From Meandrina meandrites (lineage: Eukaryota > Cnidaria > Anthozoa > Scleractinia > Meandrinidae), in assembly GCA_963693305.1 (NCBI GenBank), contig OY855904.1, forward strand, positions 39,189,417-39,253,416: DNA of 64,000 bases, read 5' to 3'. Within the stretch, counting starts at the first letter, position 1. Each line of letters starts with the position of its first letter. The notes under the pieces were generated by a model that was not told the origin of the DNA, made no database searches, and saw nothing but the letters and a program-made list of their open reading frames with translations. Both the position numbers and the translations under genes were made by a program. This document shows, piece by piece, positions 24,680 to 36,451 of this stretch.

Positions 24680-25115
24680 ATGACGTCATCGCTTAATGTC
24701 TTCGTGCGAGTGGACGGGATCTCTTGTCTGTTGTGATGGACAGAACCGAATAGGACTGGGAAAAGAAATCAAGTCAACTCAACAAGAAATCGTCGCGTAG
24801 AACTCAAAGCAAAATACTCCTGGGCAGTTAGAAAGGACTAATTTAAAGTATAAACGAAAGAGACATTATATTTGATGCGTTCTATAAGATTTAGTAAACA
24901 GAAATCTTTCCATTCTTTTAAAACAAAAGGTGTAAGGAATTTCAAGACAGCGTTTGACCTTGCATTGTATATCGTACATCGGATTTCACGCCAAGATAAC
25001 GCAACTTTTGTTAAACAGTCACTCAGCACAGAAGTTGTCAGCTACTTTTATTTACCGTAATTTTTTGACAAATGTCCCGAAAATTATTTAAGACCCCTTG
25101 TGAAACGTCATCGCT
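24680..25115. repeat. dispersed repeat family, copy 2 (uninterrupted)
   Basis: Second copy of the 5068-6069 repeat, without the MITE. Ends near 'gaccccttgtgaaacgtcat'. Confidence 0.7.
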
Positions 25116-25959
25116 TTTGCAAGGGTCATCAAATTTGCTGTTTTTTATATAGTTTATAGAATTTGAAACGAGTGTAGTACCCTTGATCCTCGGTAATCTG
25201 TGTGGGTAGTATTTTCATTATTTGGAATCACACATTCCAAATTGAATTTCATCTTGTTTTATCATATTATATACTGTCAGGTGAACTAGTGTCAGTTTAC
25301 GGCACTATTCGTCTTTGACAAGTTGGCGAGTTCACGAGTGAAAACTAATCGCAAGCAATCCGTAGTAAAAGCTAACCACAAGCAAGCAGCTTACAGTATA
25401 CCGTAAAATTCCGGTTATAAGCCCCACTCCAACCCCCCCCCCCCCCCCCCCGTTTATAAGCTCCTCCGGTCATAGGCCCTACGTGGAAACCCAAAAAAAA
25501 TTACATCCGCTTATATATATATACTAGGGATAGTTAACACTACAGCTGCCCCCGCTGTTATCCTTTTTTTTTTCTCAGCGTATCCGTTACTACATACACC
25601 TCATTCGATGGTTTAGCATATAATACGCGTGGATATTTTGCGAGTTGCGTAGTATTTTGATATTTTTCTGTTTTTTTTTTGATTCTTGAGTTATTGTTAA
25701 AGTGGTGCTCACTTTTTGTCCCAACATATCCCAGGATGCATTACGTTCCAGCCGGAAACGCGAAACCCTTGATGCTTGTATCCTGCAATCTGATTGGTTC
25801 CGGGAGCGGGCGGAATTTTCCGATCTTGACCGTCGTCAACGGAACGGGCCGGCAGTTTCGCAGTTTTTGCGTGACGAGAACCCATGAAAGTTTTGCTCTC
25901 CAAAATTAATGTAATTGCTCACCAATCGTTGTAAATGTGAAAGGAAAAGAAAGCAGTGG
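25116..25959. other. non-coding, with a C-run repeat fragment
   Basis: A segment around 25395-25530 ('taccgtaaaattccggttat' then a 19-C run at 25433-25451, then 'gtttataagctcctccggtc') looks like a MITE fragment. No gene supported. Confidence 0.4.
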
Positions 25960-26070
25960 AATTAAAGGCCTTGAAGTTCTCCAAAAGGCGAGTATTGATT
26001 CTCTTTATTGACAAAATCAAGTTGTACAAGTTTTATGGCCGTAGTTTGTCGATCGTTGTTTGTGCATTGG
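25960..26070. repeat. direct repeat, copy 1
   Basis: 'aaaggccttgaagttctcca' through 'tagtttgtcgatcgttgttt' recurs at 26462-26566. Confidence 0.7.
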
Positions 26071-26220
26071 GACATTCCATTTTTTATCCGCACCCCCCCT
26101 GTGGAAGGCATATTTCAGCAAGGTCTTAACAGACCCTGTCGGAATCTGGAATTTACAGTAAATGTTGAGTATCGGAATCGCCATTTGACAATATCTGGGG
26201 GTGTAGGATTTGAATTTACT

Positions 26221-26345
26221 TAAAGTTGGGTCTGGGAATCACAATTTCACCCTAAACTGGGGTGCCGCCATCGCAATTTGACCCTTAACTGGGGTGTCGG
26301 AATCGTAATTTTACCCTAAACTGGGGTGTCGGAATCTGAATTGGG
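26221..26345. repeat. 32-bp tandem repeat
   Basis: About four copies of a unit containing AAACTGGGGTGTCGGAATCG and 'aattttaccct'. Confidence 0.75.
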
Positions 26346-26461
26346 AAAATATCAGTGTAAACAATTTGTTTACACTGATTTTCACGCCATTGCGCTTACC
26401 TGCAAGTCGCCGGCTTACATACCCGATTGATTCTTTCAAAAGCTAACTTAGTAACGGAATT

Positions 26462-26566
26462 AAAGGCCTTGAAGTTCTCCAATAGGCGGGTATTTTTTGT
26501 ATTTATTGACAAAATCAAGTTATAGTTTGTCGATCGTTGTTTATGCATTCGCACTGATTTTCACGC
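26462..26566. repeat. direct repeat, copy 2
   Basis: Second copy of 25960-26070, running into the inverted repeat that begins near 26525. Confidence 0.7.
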
Positions 26567-26623
26567 CGTAATGCGGTTTACTGCAAGTCGCTGGTTTACA
26601 GACTCGATTTATCCTTTTCAGGC
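26525..26623. repeat. inverted repeat arm (partner near 28532-28640)
   Basis: 'taatgcggtttactgcaagt' and 'ggtttacagactcga' here occur in inverted orientation near 28540-28590. The pair encloses about 1.9 kb without a recognisable gene. Confidence 0.65.
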
Positions 26624-26649
26624 CCGTAGGGTGGGGGGGTTCGAACGAA

Positions 26650-28060
26650 CCCCCTAAAATTGTTTGAAGTCCGCAATTTTGGGGGTTGAAAAGATAAAAA
26701 AAAATGCACATAACAATTAAAAGACTGAGACCGATCGATTACACGGACGACTACCTTCCTTGCCAGGATTATCGGAGGAAGCTGCAACTTTTTGGCACTA
26801 TAGTGAGAAGTTCTAATCTTTTAGATGATCCTCTAGCTTTCAATACTTGTCGTGGCGCCCGCGGCAATCAGAACTAGCGTCAGTTGGCGGGATAAGCAAG
26901 CATGCGCATTTGTCAGAAACCAAATGTTCAAGATGGCAAAACGCAAGTCCAGCAGTTTTACTTCATTGGATCTGTGGCTATTTCATCTACCTGGCACAAG
27001 AAGTTGACGGCCACCACAGATTTTACCTTCATATCTGTGTTGGAAAGTTCGGGGAATTAGCCGCGAGAGGTAACCAGGACTCTGTAGAAATCTTCTTCTT
27101 TTCTTTATTGTCTTCTAGCCAACTACAGACTTTTGCTGTCTTCTTCTTACTGCTTACTACTCACTACTTCTGGCAACTACTACTTACTTTAATCGTGAAG
27201 GCTCATCAACTATAATAGCAAAATTGTAGACATGTTTTGGTATGAATCTTGCTGACCTTGGAAAACTTGAGACAATTCTGAGACTTACTTAAGGAAGCGA
27301 ATACAAACAGACCTACATGAAAAACCAACACAAAGAGTAAACGACCAATGACAAACTCGGAAGAACTAAAACTAATAGAACACGAAACTATAACAGGAAC
27401 CTTTACGGAGGTCCAAACCAAGGTCAGTAGACAAACCCAAACATGACCACTGATGGAAACTATTGTTTAGAGCTTAGCTCTTAACAAACTAAGACAAACA
27501 ACTTAAAGCGTCTGTGCGGGCTGTCCGGCACTTAATCACAACATTCCCACGGTAACTACAAAACTAGAAACAATTGGCCATGAGGTAAGAATACTCTATT
27601 CTTAAAAATAATATTACGCTTCATAACATCTGTATCATGCATCTGACCGTATCGTTGCGTTATAATTCATTATCAATTTTGAGGGAAAGACACTCGTTGG
27701 TTAAATGACGTGCACATTGCAACGGTGATCACGACAGGATTTTGGAATTGATAACAATGAAAAATAATGAAGGAAAAGTTATATATTCATAAAGTCCATA
27801 ACTTACGTGATTGCAAATTTGTAAGGAAGATTTAATTAAAAATCACCTTGCCAAAGGGCTAAAACTCTACACTGAAAATGATAAGAGGAAAGAACATTGT
27901 TTTGTGGATTTCTGGACAAAGCTCTTAGTCTAAGACAGTGTGTAAGCATTGGAAAATAATCCTAACCAAAATTTCTGAAGGTTATAAAATTATCCCCGGG
28001 AACAAACAGATATTCTGTACTTGCAAAGACATTGAACATGTTCAGTAGTTGTTTCTAAAA
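26650..28060. other. non-coding, nothing recognised
   Basis: Includes a GC-richer block (26850-27080) with an open frame lacking motifs, then AT-rich sequence. No supported gene. Confidence 0.4.
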
Positions 28061-28065
28061 TACAT

Positions 28066-28668
28066 ATATGTTATTTACCGACCCAAAGCCGGTAAATAAC
28101 TTTTTTTTTTCTAACTCGGTTAAAAAAAACTGAAAAGATCGTCTTGCAAAATGTAATTGTATTATACGCGCGCTTCTAACGTTGAATCGATCGCTAAGCT
28201 ACGGCAAGAGTGAAGAATGATTTGTTTACCGCCAAACAAATTTGCTGAAGTGAACAGTACTCACGGAAAAGGTCATCAGAAAAAAAGAGAAAAGTAACTT
28301 TAATAATAAAAAAGAAGCACAATGTAGCAGCAAAGGAGAGCATAAAAAATTCTCGAGTCACGAAAGTGAAATTGAATGAAGCTGAACTGAATGTGTAGTT
28401 TGGTCGCCTACACACGGCACAATTTTGCAAGAATTTTATATTTGACCGTTTTTTATCAAAACATCTCATTTTCTTGAATGGTGATAAGCAGTATTCGGTT
28501 TTGTGGAAAAGTAGCAGAAAGGCAAAGCGTTTGAAAGGATAAGTCGAGTCTGTAAACCAGTGACTTGCAGTAAACCGCATTACGTCGTGAAAATCAGTAC
28601 GAAATCAATACGAATGCACAACAACGATCGCAAAACTACGATACGGACCTCCCAGCCGGCAAATAACA
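28066..28668. mobile_element. MITE-like element with ATATGTTATTTRCCGGC-type ends
   Basis: Left end near 'atgttatttaccgaccc' and right end near 'agccggcaaataacatat' are inverted relatives. A second inverted copy 'gccggtaaataac' lies just inside the left end. It contains the right arm of the 26525/28532 inverted repeat. No transposase. Confidence 0.5.
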
Positions 28669-29230
28669 TATTTATTTCGCTTGATATTTTGGCTATTCTA
28701 TTTTCTTAATTGATTGAAAATCAGTTTTCTGTTTGGAACAGTCTTGCGATAATTCAGAAGAAAGCAGTAATTTTTCTCGTGTTCTGCTCACAAAGCATCA
28801 CTTGTTTCTGGCCTTCTCTTTTTCAAGATCATGGGACGAGGACATGCCATTTAAAACAAACTTTCACTATGAATTGTCGAGGTCAAGTAGCTAAGTAAAA
28901 GAAAGCCAAATTATGCAACAATTCTGAAGAATTACATGTAATAATCACGTAGATTTAATTGATTACACGAACGCGTCCCCAAATTCCTGAGATTATTTTG
29001 CTTTTTTACTCCGGCCCAGGCCCTCAGGGCCAGGGCAGGAGTTGAAAATTCGGCTTGATCTGTAGTCGTCGCCAGAATTCTGCATTCTTGCGCAATAGTG
29101 TGACGTAATCCCAGGGCGCTTTGCTGGCGAGCTTTTCCACGGACCTATCACGTGCTCAACGTGACAGGCCACGCTCGTGGAAAAACTCATGGAAAAGTAC
29201 TGGCCGAATGCTGTTTACTGGCGACCTTTT
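28669..29230. other. non-coding, nothing recognised
   Basis: Moderately AT-rich DNA. A short GC palindrome ('ggcccaggccctcagggcc') lies near 29014. No gene supported. Confidence 0.4.
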
Positions 29231-29234
29231 GCCT

Positions 29235-29395
29235 TGGAGTGAACACTGTGTACTGAGGGAACCTTCCGCCTTGGAGCGAACACTGTACTGAGCGAACACT
29301 GTGTACTGAGCATACGTTCCGCCTTGTGGGAGCGAACACTGTGTTGTGAGCGAACCTGTACTGATCGAACACTGTGTACTGAGCGAACACTTTGT
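29235..29395. repeat. about 20-bp minisatellite
   Basis: Units of GAGCGAACACTGTGTACTGA with variants including 'ttccgccttgg'. The open frames across it are repeat artefacts. Confidence 0.8.
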
Positions 29396-29399
29396 CTTT

Positions 29400-30264
29400 C
29401 ACGGATTTCAATAGGAAATGGCTTTATTGAAGGGCTGATGAAAATTTCCATCAAATGTGAGTCTGCACTTTCAAACTTCAGATAAAATACAAAGTTTGTT
29501 TTTTATGTGTGTCGTTGATGGTAATTAGAACAATTTGTAACGCTTTAGTCGATACGTTTACAGACTGTAATACATTCAAACGACCACTGAGCGTGAGTGG
29601 GATAACGTGAAAGCAATGGCGTCACGCCATAATGTCTCAAGCGTGACAAAATGGATGCAGCTTGACAAACACGCGGTTAATAACAGACTATTGCTAACGA
29701 CTGTTTTTATGTACTTAATGGGACTTTTCTCTCTCAATTCGCACCAGTTACCCTTAGTTGTCTGCTGCAACTTTCAATTAGCGTAAACACTGTGATTCTG
29801 AACGATAAACAAAAGGATTTTCAGTGATTTGAACGGTTACATGTCATTTCGACACACATCAACCCCCCAACATCGATCTCAACCGCAAAACTACAACCCC
29901 TAAAATGGCCGGAGTGTACGCCCAACAGGCGTCTTGTTTGCTGTAATGAGTGATCTCAGCGAGGATAAACTTTGGTAATAGCCAAACGTTTTAAAACTAC
30001 CAATTGAGACCAGCTGTTTTTAGATTTTTTGTTTCAATATATTAGGGCTGGGAGCTCAAGCAACAATGACCAACTTGACGGATGCCAAAAGATTTCTCAC
30101 CTCTGTTAATGTAAACGCCTGCCGTGAGTTTTGATTATCTCAAGAACTCATTTGAATTCTCTTTCCTTCTTGACAAGTCTCAGTTACAAATTTTACTTAA
30201 ATGCTTAAAGACTGATCGAGTCTTTAATCTTTTATTTCTACCACTTGAGTTTTTTTTTAATGTT
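29400..30264. other. non-coding, nothing recognised
   Basis: No supported gene, RNA or repeat boundary. Confidence 0.4.
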
Positions 30265-30385
30265 ATGATGTTCCAGCTAAGAGCCGAAAGCACTGGATCG
30301 ACAGCTGGCTAGTTGAGTGATTTTACTTAAATGATGTTCCAGCTAAGAGCCGAAAGCACTGGATCGACAGCTGGCTAGTTGAGTG
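30265..30385. repeat. 55-bp exact tandem duplication
   Basis: Copies at 30265-30319 and 30331-30385, beginning ATGATGTTCCAGCTAAGAGC, are identical and separated by 11 bp. Their identity suggests a recent duplication. Confidence 0.9.
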
Positions 30386-30988
30386 TGTCTCAAGGACCCT
30401 CAAGTGAAAACTTTCTCACTTCTCTGCGAGTTTCAATGCTCGCGGTATCTTTTAAAAACTTGCCTTCTTTAACTCTTTTTGAACTTATTGCAGCTGCTAA
30501 CTTTATATCTTGGTTGTGGCCTGAGTCTTTCAAACCCCTCGTGTAAAGTGTGAGTTGTGTCTGACAAATCTCGATTTCGGATTGAGTCTGTCAATCTTGC
30601 GAGCGAACGAGAGCTGCTCGCAACGCGCTAAAGTAGTAATAGGTCAGCAGAATTAACCCTTAGGTGCCGAGTTAGGCCGAGTTAGGTCGAGTTAGGCCGA
30701 GGTAAGTTATTAATATGTATAAGGGCCGAGTCTATGACGTCACCCATTGTTTTAACCCAGGAAAAAAGTGCCTTCCTCCATATTAATTTTAAAACTGTCT
30801 TCCTGCATACTAATAAAGTGCCTTCATCCATACTTATGAGCGTCCCTCTTACACAATGAGAACAATAGACATGCCCAGACTTGATCGCTCAATTTACACC
30901 CTGATTGGATCTTAAGATTTATATTATCTGTTCAAACCCACTGGGAATTTGAAAAACTTTGTTCGAATTCGAAACGTTTATCGTGAAG

Positions 30989-31933
30989 ATGGCTTTTTTT
31001 CCCAACGTTGTTGATCTTCAAGCTGCGTTGAGCGCTTGTTAACTGTCCGCGACTGGGAGGTGAGAATTTTGTTCCGTTGGTGTTTGCGCGATTGACAGAA
31101 TTGACTCTCCAAAACCTTCAGGTAAGTAAAAGTGAGGTTTGATCTTACTTCTGATTTCTCTTGTAGCGCCGAACTAAAATTTACTTTTATTAGCCATAAG
31201 ATGATGAACAAATCAGCGCATTTGACGAATGCTGGCCGAATATTCTCAGTGCGAAGCACTTGTAAGTATTGTTAAAGTATTTTATGCCTTTCAATTGATT
31301 TATAAACCGTTGGATGAAATTTTGAATATTCAACAAGTGTTTTAGTTCTCTCTTTAAACACAAGTTTATCTTTCAATGTAGGCATCAAGCAATGACGCGC
31401 AGACTGAAACTGGTAGCGGGGAGTTTGATTTGGAGGTGGATTTGAGCGATTCGGTAAGTTTTTTTTACAAATTTTCTAGCACGATAGCAGACTGTTTTAC
31501 ACACCGTTAAACAAGTTTAATTATGCGGGTTACTTTGACTTAAATTTGCATGAAGCGCTCCTTAACTCCGTTAACAACACGAAATAAAAGCGATGTGTGA
31601 ATAAATAAATAATCGGAATAAGCGAACTAAATCGAAATAACTTTTGCTTTACAGTTTACGGAAACTCAACTCCAAAGCATTGAGCAAACAGAACGCTCGG
31701 CACTAGAAAATGTCAGTAAGTCGTGTTTAATTTTCTTTATCGTACGAGTAAATTATTGTATTGTATTCAAATTGCCTTTGTTTTCTAAACAGTGACGCGA
31801 TACTCTAATTACTGACTTTTACTATATGTTTGGAATACAACTTTGCTAACATTAAATTTATTTTCATTCTTTTTTTCAGAGTGATCACAATTCACCGTTA
31901 CCTCTGGAGACGGCAAATGATTTATTTGACGAT
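30989..31933 (+). pseudogene. left-arm copy of a phase-0 micro-exon gene (damaged exon 1)
   Basis: Exon-like blocks with splice signals: exon 1 from ATG 30989 to 31121 (donor GTAAGT), then 31382-31453 (72 nt), 31655-31711 (57 nt; donor GTCAGT, or GTAAGT four bases later) and 31880-31933 (54 nt, donor GTAAGT). The later exons are multiples of three and encode acidic, Ser/Thr/Glu-rich peptides (ETGSGEFDLEVDLSDS, SDHNSPLPLETANDLFDD). Compared with the right arm, exon 1 here has lost one base and a 25-bp block, so this copy cannot be translated as is. Family not recognised. Confidence 0.6.
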
Positions 31934-32637
31934 GTAAGTTTTGATTTCACGATCAATTAATTATCTTTGTTGGTTTATTGTTATTGTTGTGTCCTTGCCT
32001 TTAGATATTTAAGTTTTGTTTGGAAATAGTTTTCAGAGTTCTTGATTGATTTAAACCTGGCTTAATTTCTGTCTTAGTTCGCGCGCGAACTGCACGCGAG
32101 ATCCCCACGCGCACCTTTGGGGAAAACACAGCCCTAAAAATGGCCCTAAGTGCCCTCGTGGCCCTTAAAATAAACGATAAAATTTATAAAACAAAGCAAA
32201 CGTTTTGTTGACGGAAGGCAATGAAACCAGAGTTCTTAGGTGTAACTACTAAACTGACTCTCCGTAGAGCCAGAAAAACACTCTGGGACTGGTTGTATAT
32301 TGAAATGACAAATACTTAATATCTTGCAGTCGACAGCAGCAAGCTTTATTTGCATGACTACATAGGATTAGTAGTATTGCAAAAGCTACTTAAATTTAAT
32401 TACTTATTAATTCATTAACTAAGATAACTAGTAAATAGAAAATAACATAAAACAAAATAAAAGAATTATAACAATTGTTCGTTTTAACTATTTGAGGTTG
32501 TGATCATTGTAACGAGGTTGTCTTTTTCAAAGCATGTCGAGATAAATAAAATTAGCTGAGTGTTTACAAAGTAGTTAGTGGAATTCATAAGATGTGATAA
32601 TAAGGTTTCGCGTGGTAGTAGTCGCGGTAATGGGAGT

Positions 32638-33275
32638 TTGGATGAAAACTCTATAGTCAGACAAGCCTTAAATATATCGATTGATCTTTATGATAACGGA
32701 AAAAATATATTTTACTCTAATGAAAATAAAAGAATACTATAATTTTAATAATTTTAACTATAGTTCATTAAATGATTGTAAAATTAAACTGTTACCGCGC
32801 TATGCGAATTTTCTATTGTTTTCGTTTCCATCGTGCGCACGAAGGTGTTTTCGCGCTATTTGTATTAATATGCATTAGCGTCGTTGTAGATTTCGTTCTT
32901 CATTCTAGTTTACGATTTCGCCGGTATAGTTTGCGTCGTTGTGAATCTGCAGAATCTGTGGCGTCGTTTCCTACAATTTGCCTTCATGCCTTGGAGTTTC
33001 ACCGATAAGGTTCGTAATAGTTCTTCCGCTGACTGTAATTCATTTGTACATTTTCTTAGGATTTTGTTGTTGTTTTTTTTTTGCTAGAACTGTCACGCTG
33101 GGACGGGCCCGTTTATCTTCCCGAACAGCAAGTAACTTGTGGTGTACTCCTAAATAAACGTGTAGTGTACGCTGGATAATTAGCGGCTACATATTGGTTC
33201 TTCATGTAGTGTGCGCTGGATAATTTGCGGCTACATAAACAATATATTATTGATGAAACAGAAGTATATTTCACT
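32638..33275. other. spacer (loop) of the giant inverted repeat
   Basis: Unpaired centre of the element. Near 33150-33236 a segment 'gtgtacgctggataattagc' is tandemly repeated once with small changes. No gene supported. Confidence 0.6.
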
Positions 33276-34221
33276 CCCATTACCGCGACTACCACCACGC
33301 GAAACCTTATTATCACATCTTATGAATTCCACTAACTACTTTGTAAACACTCGGCTAATTTTATTTATCTCGGCATGCTTTGAAAAGACAACCTCGTTAC
33401 AATGATCACAACCTCAAATAGTTAAAACGAACAATTGTTGTAATTCTTTTATTTTGTTTTCTGTTATTTTCTACTTTATGTTATTTTCTATTTTACTAGT
33501 TATTTTAGTTAAGGAATTAATAAGTAATTAAATTTAAGTAGCTTTTGCAATACTACTAATCCTATGTAGTCATGCAAATAAAGCTTGTTGCTGTCGACTG
33601 CAAGATATTAAGTATTTGTCATTTCAATATACAACCAGTCCCAGAGTGTTTTTCTGGCTCTACGGAGAGTCAGTTTAGTAGTTACACCTAAGAACTCTGG
33701 TTTCATTGCCTTCCGTCAACAAAACGTTTGCTTTGTTTTATAAATTTTATCGTTTATTTTAAGGGCCACGAGGGCACTTAGGGCCATTTTTAGGGCTGTG
33801 TTTTCCCCAAAGGTGCGCGTGGGGATCTCGCGTGCAGTTCAGGCGCGAACTAAGACAGAAATTAAGCCAGGTCTAAATCAAACCGTATTTATTTACAAAA
33901 TACTATGTACAAATAACATTCTTTAAAAAATTTGAAGTCTTCAAAATATGTACAATGTATATTTACAATGTAAAGGAAGCGAAAACCATATACAAGAACT
34001 CTGAAAACTATTTCCAAACAAAACTTAAATATCTAAAGGCAAGGACACGACAATAACAATAAACCAACAAAGATAATTAATTGATCGTGAAATCAAAACT
34101 TACATCGTCAAATAAATCATTTGCCGTCTCCAGAGGTAACGGTGAATTATGATCACTCTGAAAAAAAAGAATGAAAATAAATTTAATGTTAGCAAAGTTG
34201 TATTCCAAACATATAGTAAAA

Positions 34222-34357
34222 GGGCCAATTCGCACTAGCCGACAAATTTTGTAACAATCGGTAGATTTCATCATTTATGTGTCATGTGTCGCGACAATTT
34301 TGTTTTTGTCAAAAATGTTATGACATTGTAAACTTGTCCGCTAGTGCGAATCGGCCC
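34222..34357. mobile_element. 136-bp MITE, 3-bp AAA TSD
   Basis: Ends GGGCCAATTCGCACTAGC and the complement of GGGCCGATTCGCACTAGC, flanked by AAA. It is absent from the matching place in the left arm near 31815, which gives the empty site. A 3-bp duplication with GG ends is compatible with PIF/Harbinger. Confidence 0.85.
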
Positions 34358-34438
34358 AAAGTCAGTAATTAGAGTATCGCGTCACTGTTTAGAAAACAAA
34401 GGCAATTTGAATACAATACAATAATTTACTCGTACGAT

Positions 34439-35213
34439 CACAGGCTTACCAGACTGTGTTTGTGAGGTCACAGCACGCCCCATATAAATATTCAAATTTT
34501 CTCGCTAATCGCTATTGTAAATATTTAAGCTTCCTTAAATTGGCTTTTACTGCTGTCTATTTGCAATAAAATGAATTAGAAACATTTTCGCAATGTTTAA
34601 GTTTGTTTTTACGCAGTTTTTTTGACGATTTGAAGCGTGCGAGAGCAGTTCTATGAGTTTAAGTTTTGACTCGTGTATAGAATACTAATATTTACACAAG
34701 GCGTGCAACTTCCACATCCAAGAATCGGGTACCGCCTCTGGAATGTAGCCCAAAACATATCTTTCCCCTACTCGCTTTAGTAAGAGCTCCCGGTCCTCGA
34801 TAGAACAGTCTTTGAACTATAATCTGGCCAAATTTGAGTCCAATCAGTTCGCGAATAGTTCTTTTAAACCTTGCTGGAATATCAAATAAGGTCGTAAATT
34901 TGCCGATTTACCATGATATGTACCAGTTGTCGGGACAATTTATGCAATTTTCGCTAAAATTGGTCAAAATTACTGCCTATGCCCGCCCTAGAAAGCAGAA
35001 CGTGCCCCACTACAAAACCTCCTCTGGGACACCCCAAAGAAATACTTCAGAAATGTCGACAGCAAAGCCGAAGACAACCGGGCCTGGGAAATTAATTTAT
35101 TTAAATATTCAGTGAATTTCCTGAATATGGAAATAAGTATATTAAGTATATAAGTATGGAATATTTATCTGGGGCGTGCTGTGACCTCACAAACACAGTC
35201 TGGTAAGCCTGTG
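34439..35213. mobile_element. 775-bp non-autonomous transposon, 7-bp TSD
   Basis: Inverted ends CACAGGCTTACCAGACTGTG, flanked by GTACGAT at 34432-34438 and 35214-35220. The left arm (near 31740) lacks it. The inverted ends extend over about 45 bp to 'cacagcacgcccc'. The interior has no convincing transposase. Confidence 0.85.
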
Positions 35214-36337
35214 GTACGATAAAGAAAATTAAACACGACTTCTAGTGCCAAGCGTTCTGTTTGCTCAATGCTTTGGAGTTGAGTGTCCGTAAACTGTAAA
35301 GCAAAAGTTATTTCGATTTAGTTCGCTTATTCCGATTATTTATTTATTCACACATCGCTTTTATTTCTTTGTGTTGTTAACGGAGTTAAGGAGCGCTTCA
35401 TGCAAATTTAAGTCAAAGTAACCCGCATAATTAAACTTGTTTAACGGTGCGTAAAACAGTCTGCTATCGTGCAAGAAAATTTGTAAAAAAAGTTACCGAA
35501 TCGCTCAAATCCACCTCCAAATCAAACTCCCCGCTACCAGTTTCAGTCTGCGCGTCATTGCTTGATGCCTACATTGAAAGATAAACTTGTGTTTAAAGAG
35601 AGAACTAAAACACTTGTTGAATATTCAAAATTTCATCCAACGGTTTATAAATCAATTGAAAGGCATAAAATACTTTAACAATACTTACAAGTGCTTCACG
35701 CTGAGAATATTCGGCCAGCATCCGTCAAATGCGCTGATTTGTTCATCATCCTATGGCCACTAAAAGTAAAGTTTAGTTCGGCGCTACAAGAGAAATCAGA
35801 AGTAAGATCAAACCTCACTTTTACTTACCTGAAGGTTCTGGAGAGTCAATTCTGTCAATCGCGCAAACACCAACGGAACAAAATTCTCTGGGATTTGGAC
35901 GGCTTCAGTCAACACCTCCCAGTCGCGGACAGTTAAACAAGCGCTCAAGGCAGCTTGAAGATCAACAACGTTGGGAAAAAAAGCCATCTTCACGATAAAC
36001 GTTTCGAATTCGAACAAAGTTTTTCAAATTCCCAGTGGGTTTGAACAGATAATATAAATCTTAAGATCCAATCAGGGTGTAAATTGAGCGATCAAGTCTG
36101 GGCATGTCTATTGTTCTCATTGTGTAAGAGGGACGCTCATTAGTATGGATGAAGGCACTTTATTAGTATGCAGGAAGACAGTTAATTAATATGGAGGAAG
36201 GCACTTTTTTCCTGGGTTAAAACAATGGGTGACGTCATAGACTCCGCCCTTATACATATTAATAACTTACCTCGGCCTAACTCGACCTAACTCAGCACCT
36301 AAGGGGTTAATTCTGCTGACCTATTACTACTCGCTAA

Positions 36338-36451
36338 CAAGAGAAATTTCTAGACCAATACGTACTATTCTTGTTTTTGATCATATCAATTGCGTAAGTT
36401 TCGGCTTCTAGACCTTGTGAAGTCATTAAAGCTCGAAGGAAACTGCAGCAA
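36338..36451. other. short unique interval
   Basis: Spacer between the giant inverted repeat and the minisatellite complex; nothing seen. Confidence 0.4.

Larger units (their letters stand above)
34104..35987 (-). pseudogene. right-arm copy of the micro-exon gene (intact exon 1, broken exon 3)
   Basis: Minus-strand exons mirror the left arm. Exon 1 at 35829-35987 is a clean 159-nt block beginning ATG and ending CAG before GTAAGT, encoding 53 residues starting MAFFPNVVDLQAALSAC. Next come 35497-35568 (72 nt), about 35241-35294 (its donor removed by an 11-bp deletion relative to the left arm) and 34104-34157 (54 nt). MITEs occupy the introns at 34222-34357 and 34439-35213. The gene would continue beyond the spacer in a full-length element. 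Confidence 0.6.
30632..36331. mobile_element. 5.7-kb giant inverted-repeat element, 6-bp TSD, Polinton-like ends
   Basis: Termini AGTAGTAATAGGTCAGCAG are inverted copies flanked by the perfect 6-bp duplication CGCTAA (30626-30631 and 36332-36337). The left arm runs to about 32637 and the right arm back from about 33276, leaving a spacer of about 630 bp. The first ten terminal bases, AGTAGTAATA, equal those of the Polinton at 42808. Each arm carries about 360 bp of upstream sequence and the same set of small exons. No polymerase, integrase or capsid gene is present, so it is non-autonomous. Confidence 0.85.

Noticed and set aside
26847..27215. 122-residue plus-strand frame
   Set aside because: No ordered motifs; the C-terminal half is translated pyrimidine-rich DNA. 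Looks like chance.
29187..29454. Overlapping frames rich in Val/Arg/Ser across 29.2-29.4 kb
   Set aside because: They translate a 20-bp minisatellite.
31204..31264. Extra exon between exons 1 and 2 of the micro-exon gene in the left arm
   Set aside because: It would break the reading frame, whereas joining the blocks on either side keeps phase 0.
32681..33405. Small frames in the spacer of the giant inverted repeat
   Set aside because: Short, non-ATG or motif-free, and partly overlapping a local tandem repeat.
34834..35115. 93-residue frame within the 34439-35213 transposon
   Set aside because: No transposase signature and absent from the pre-insertion sequence; insufficient support.
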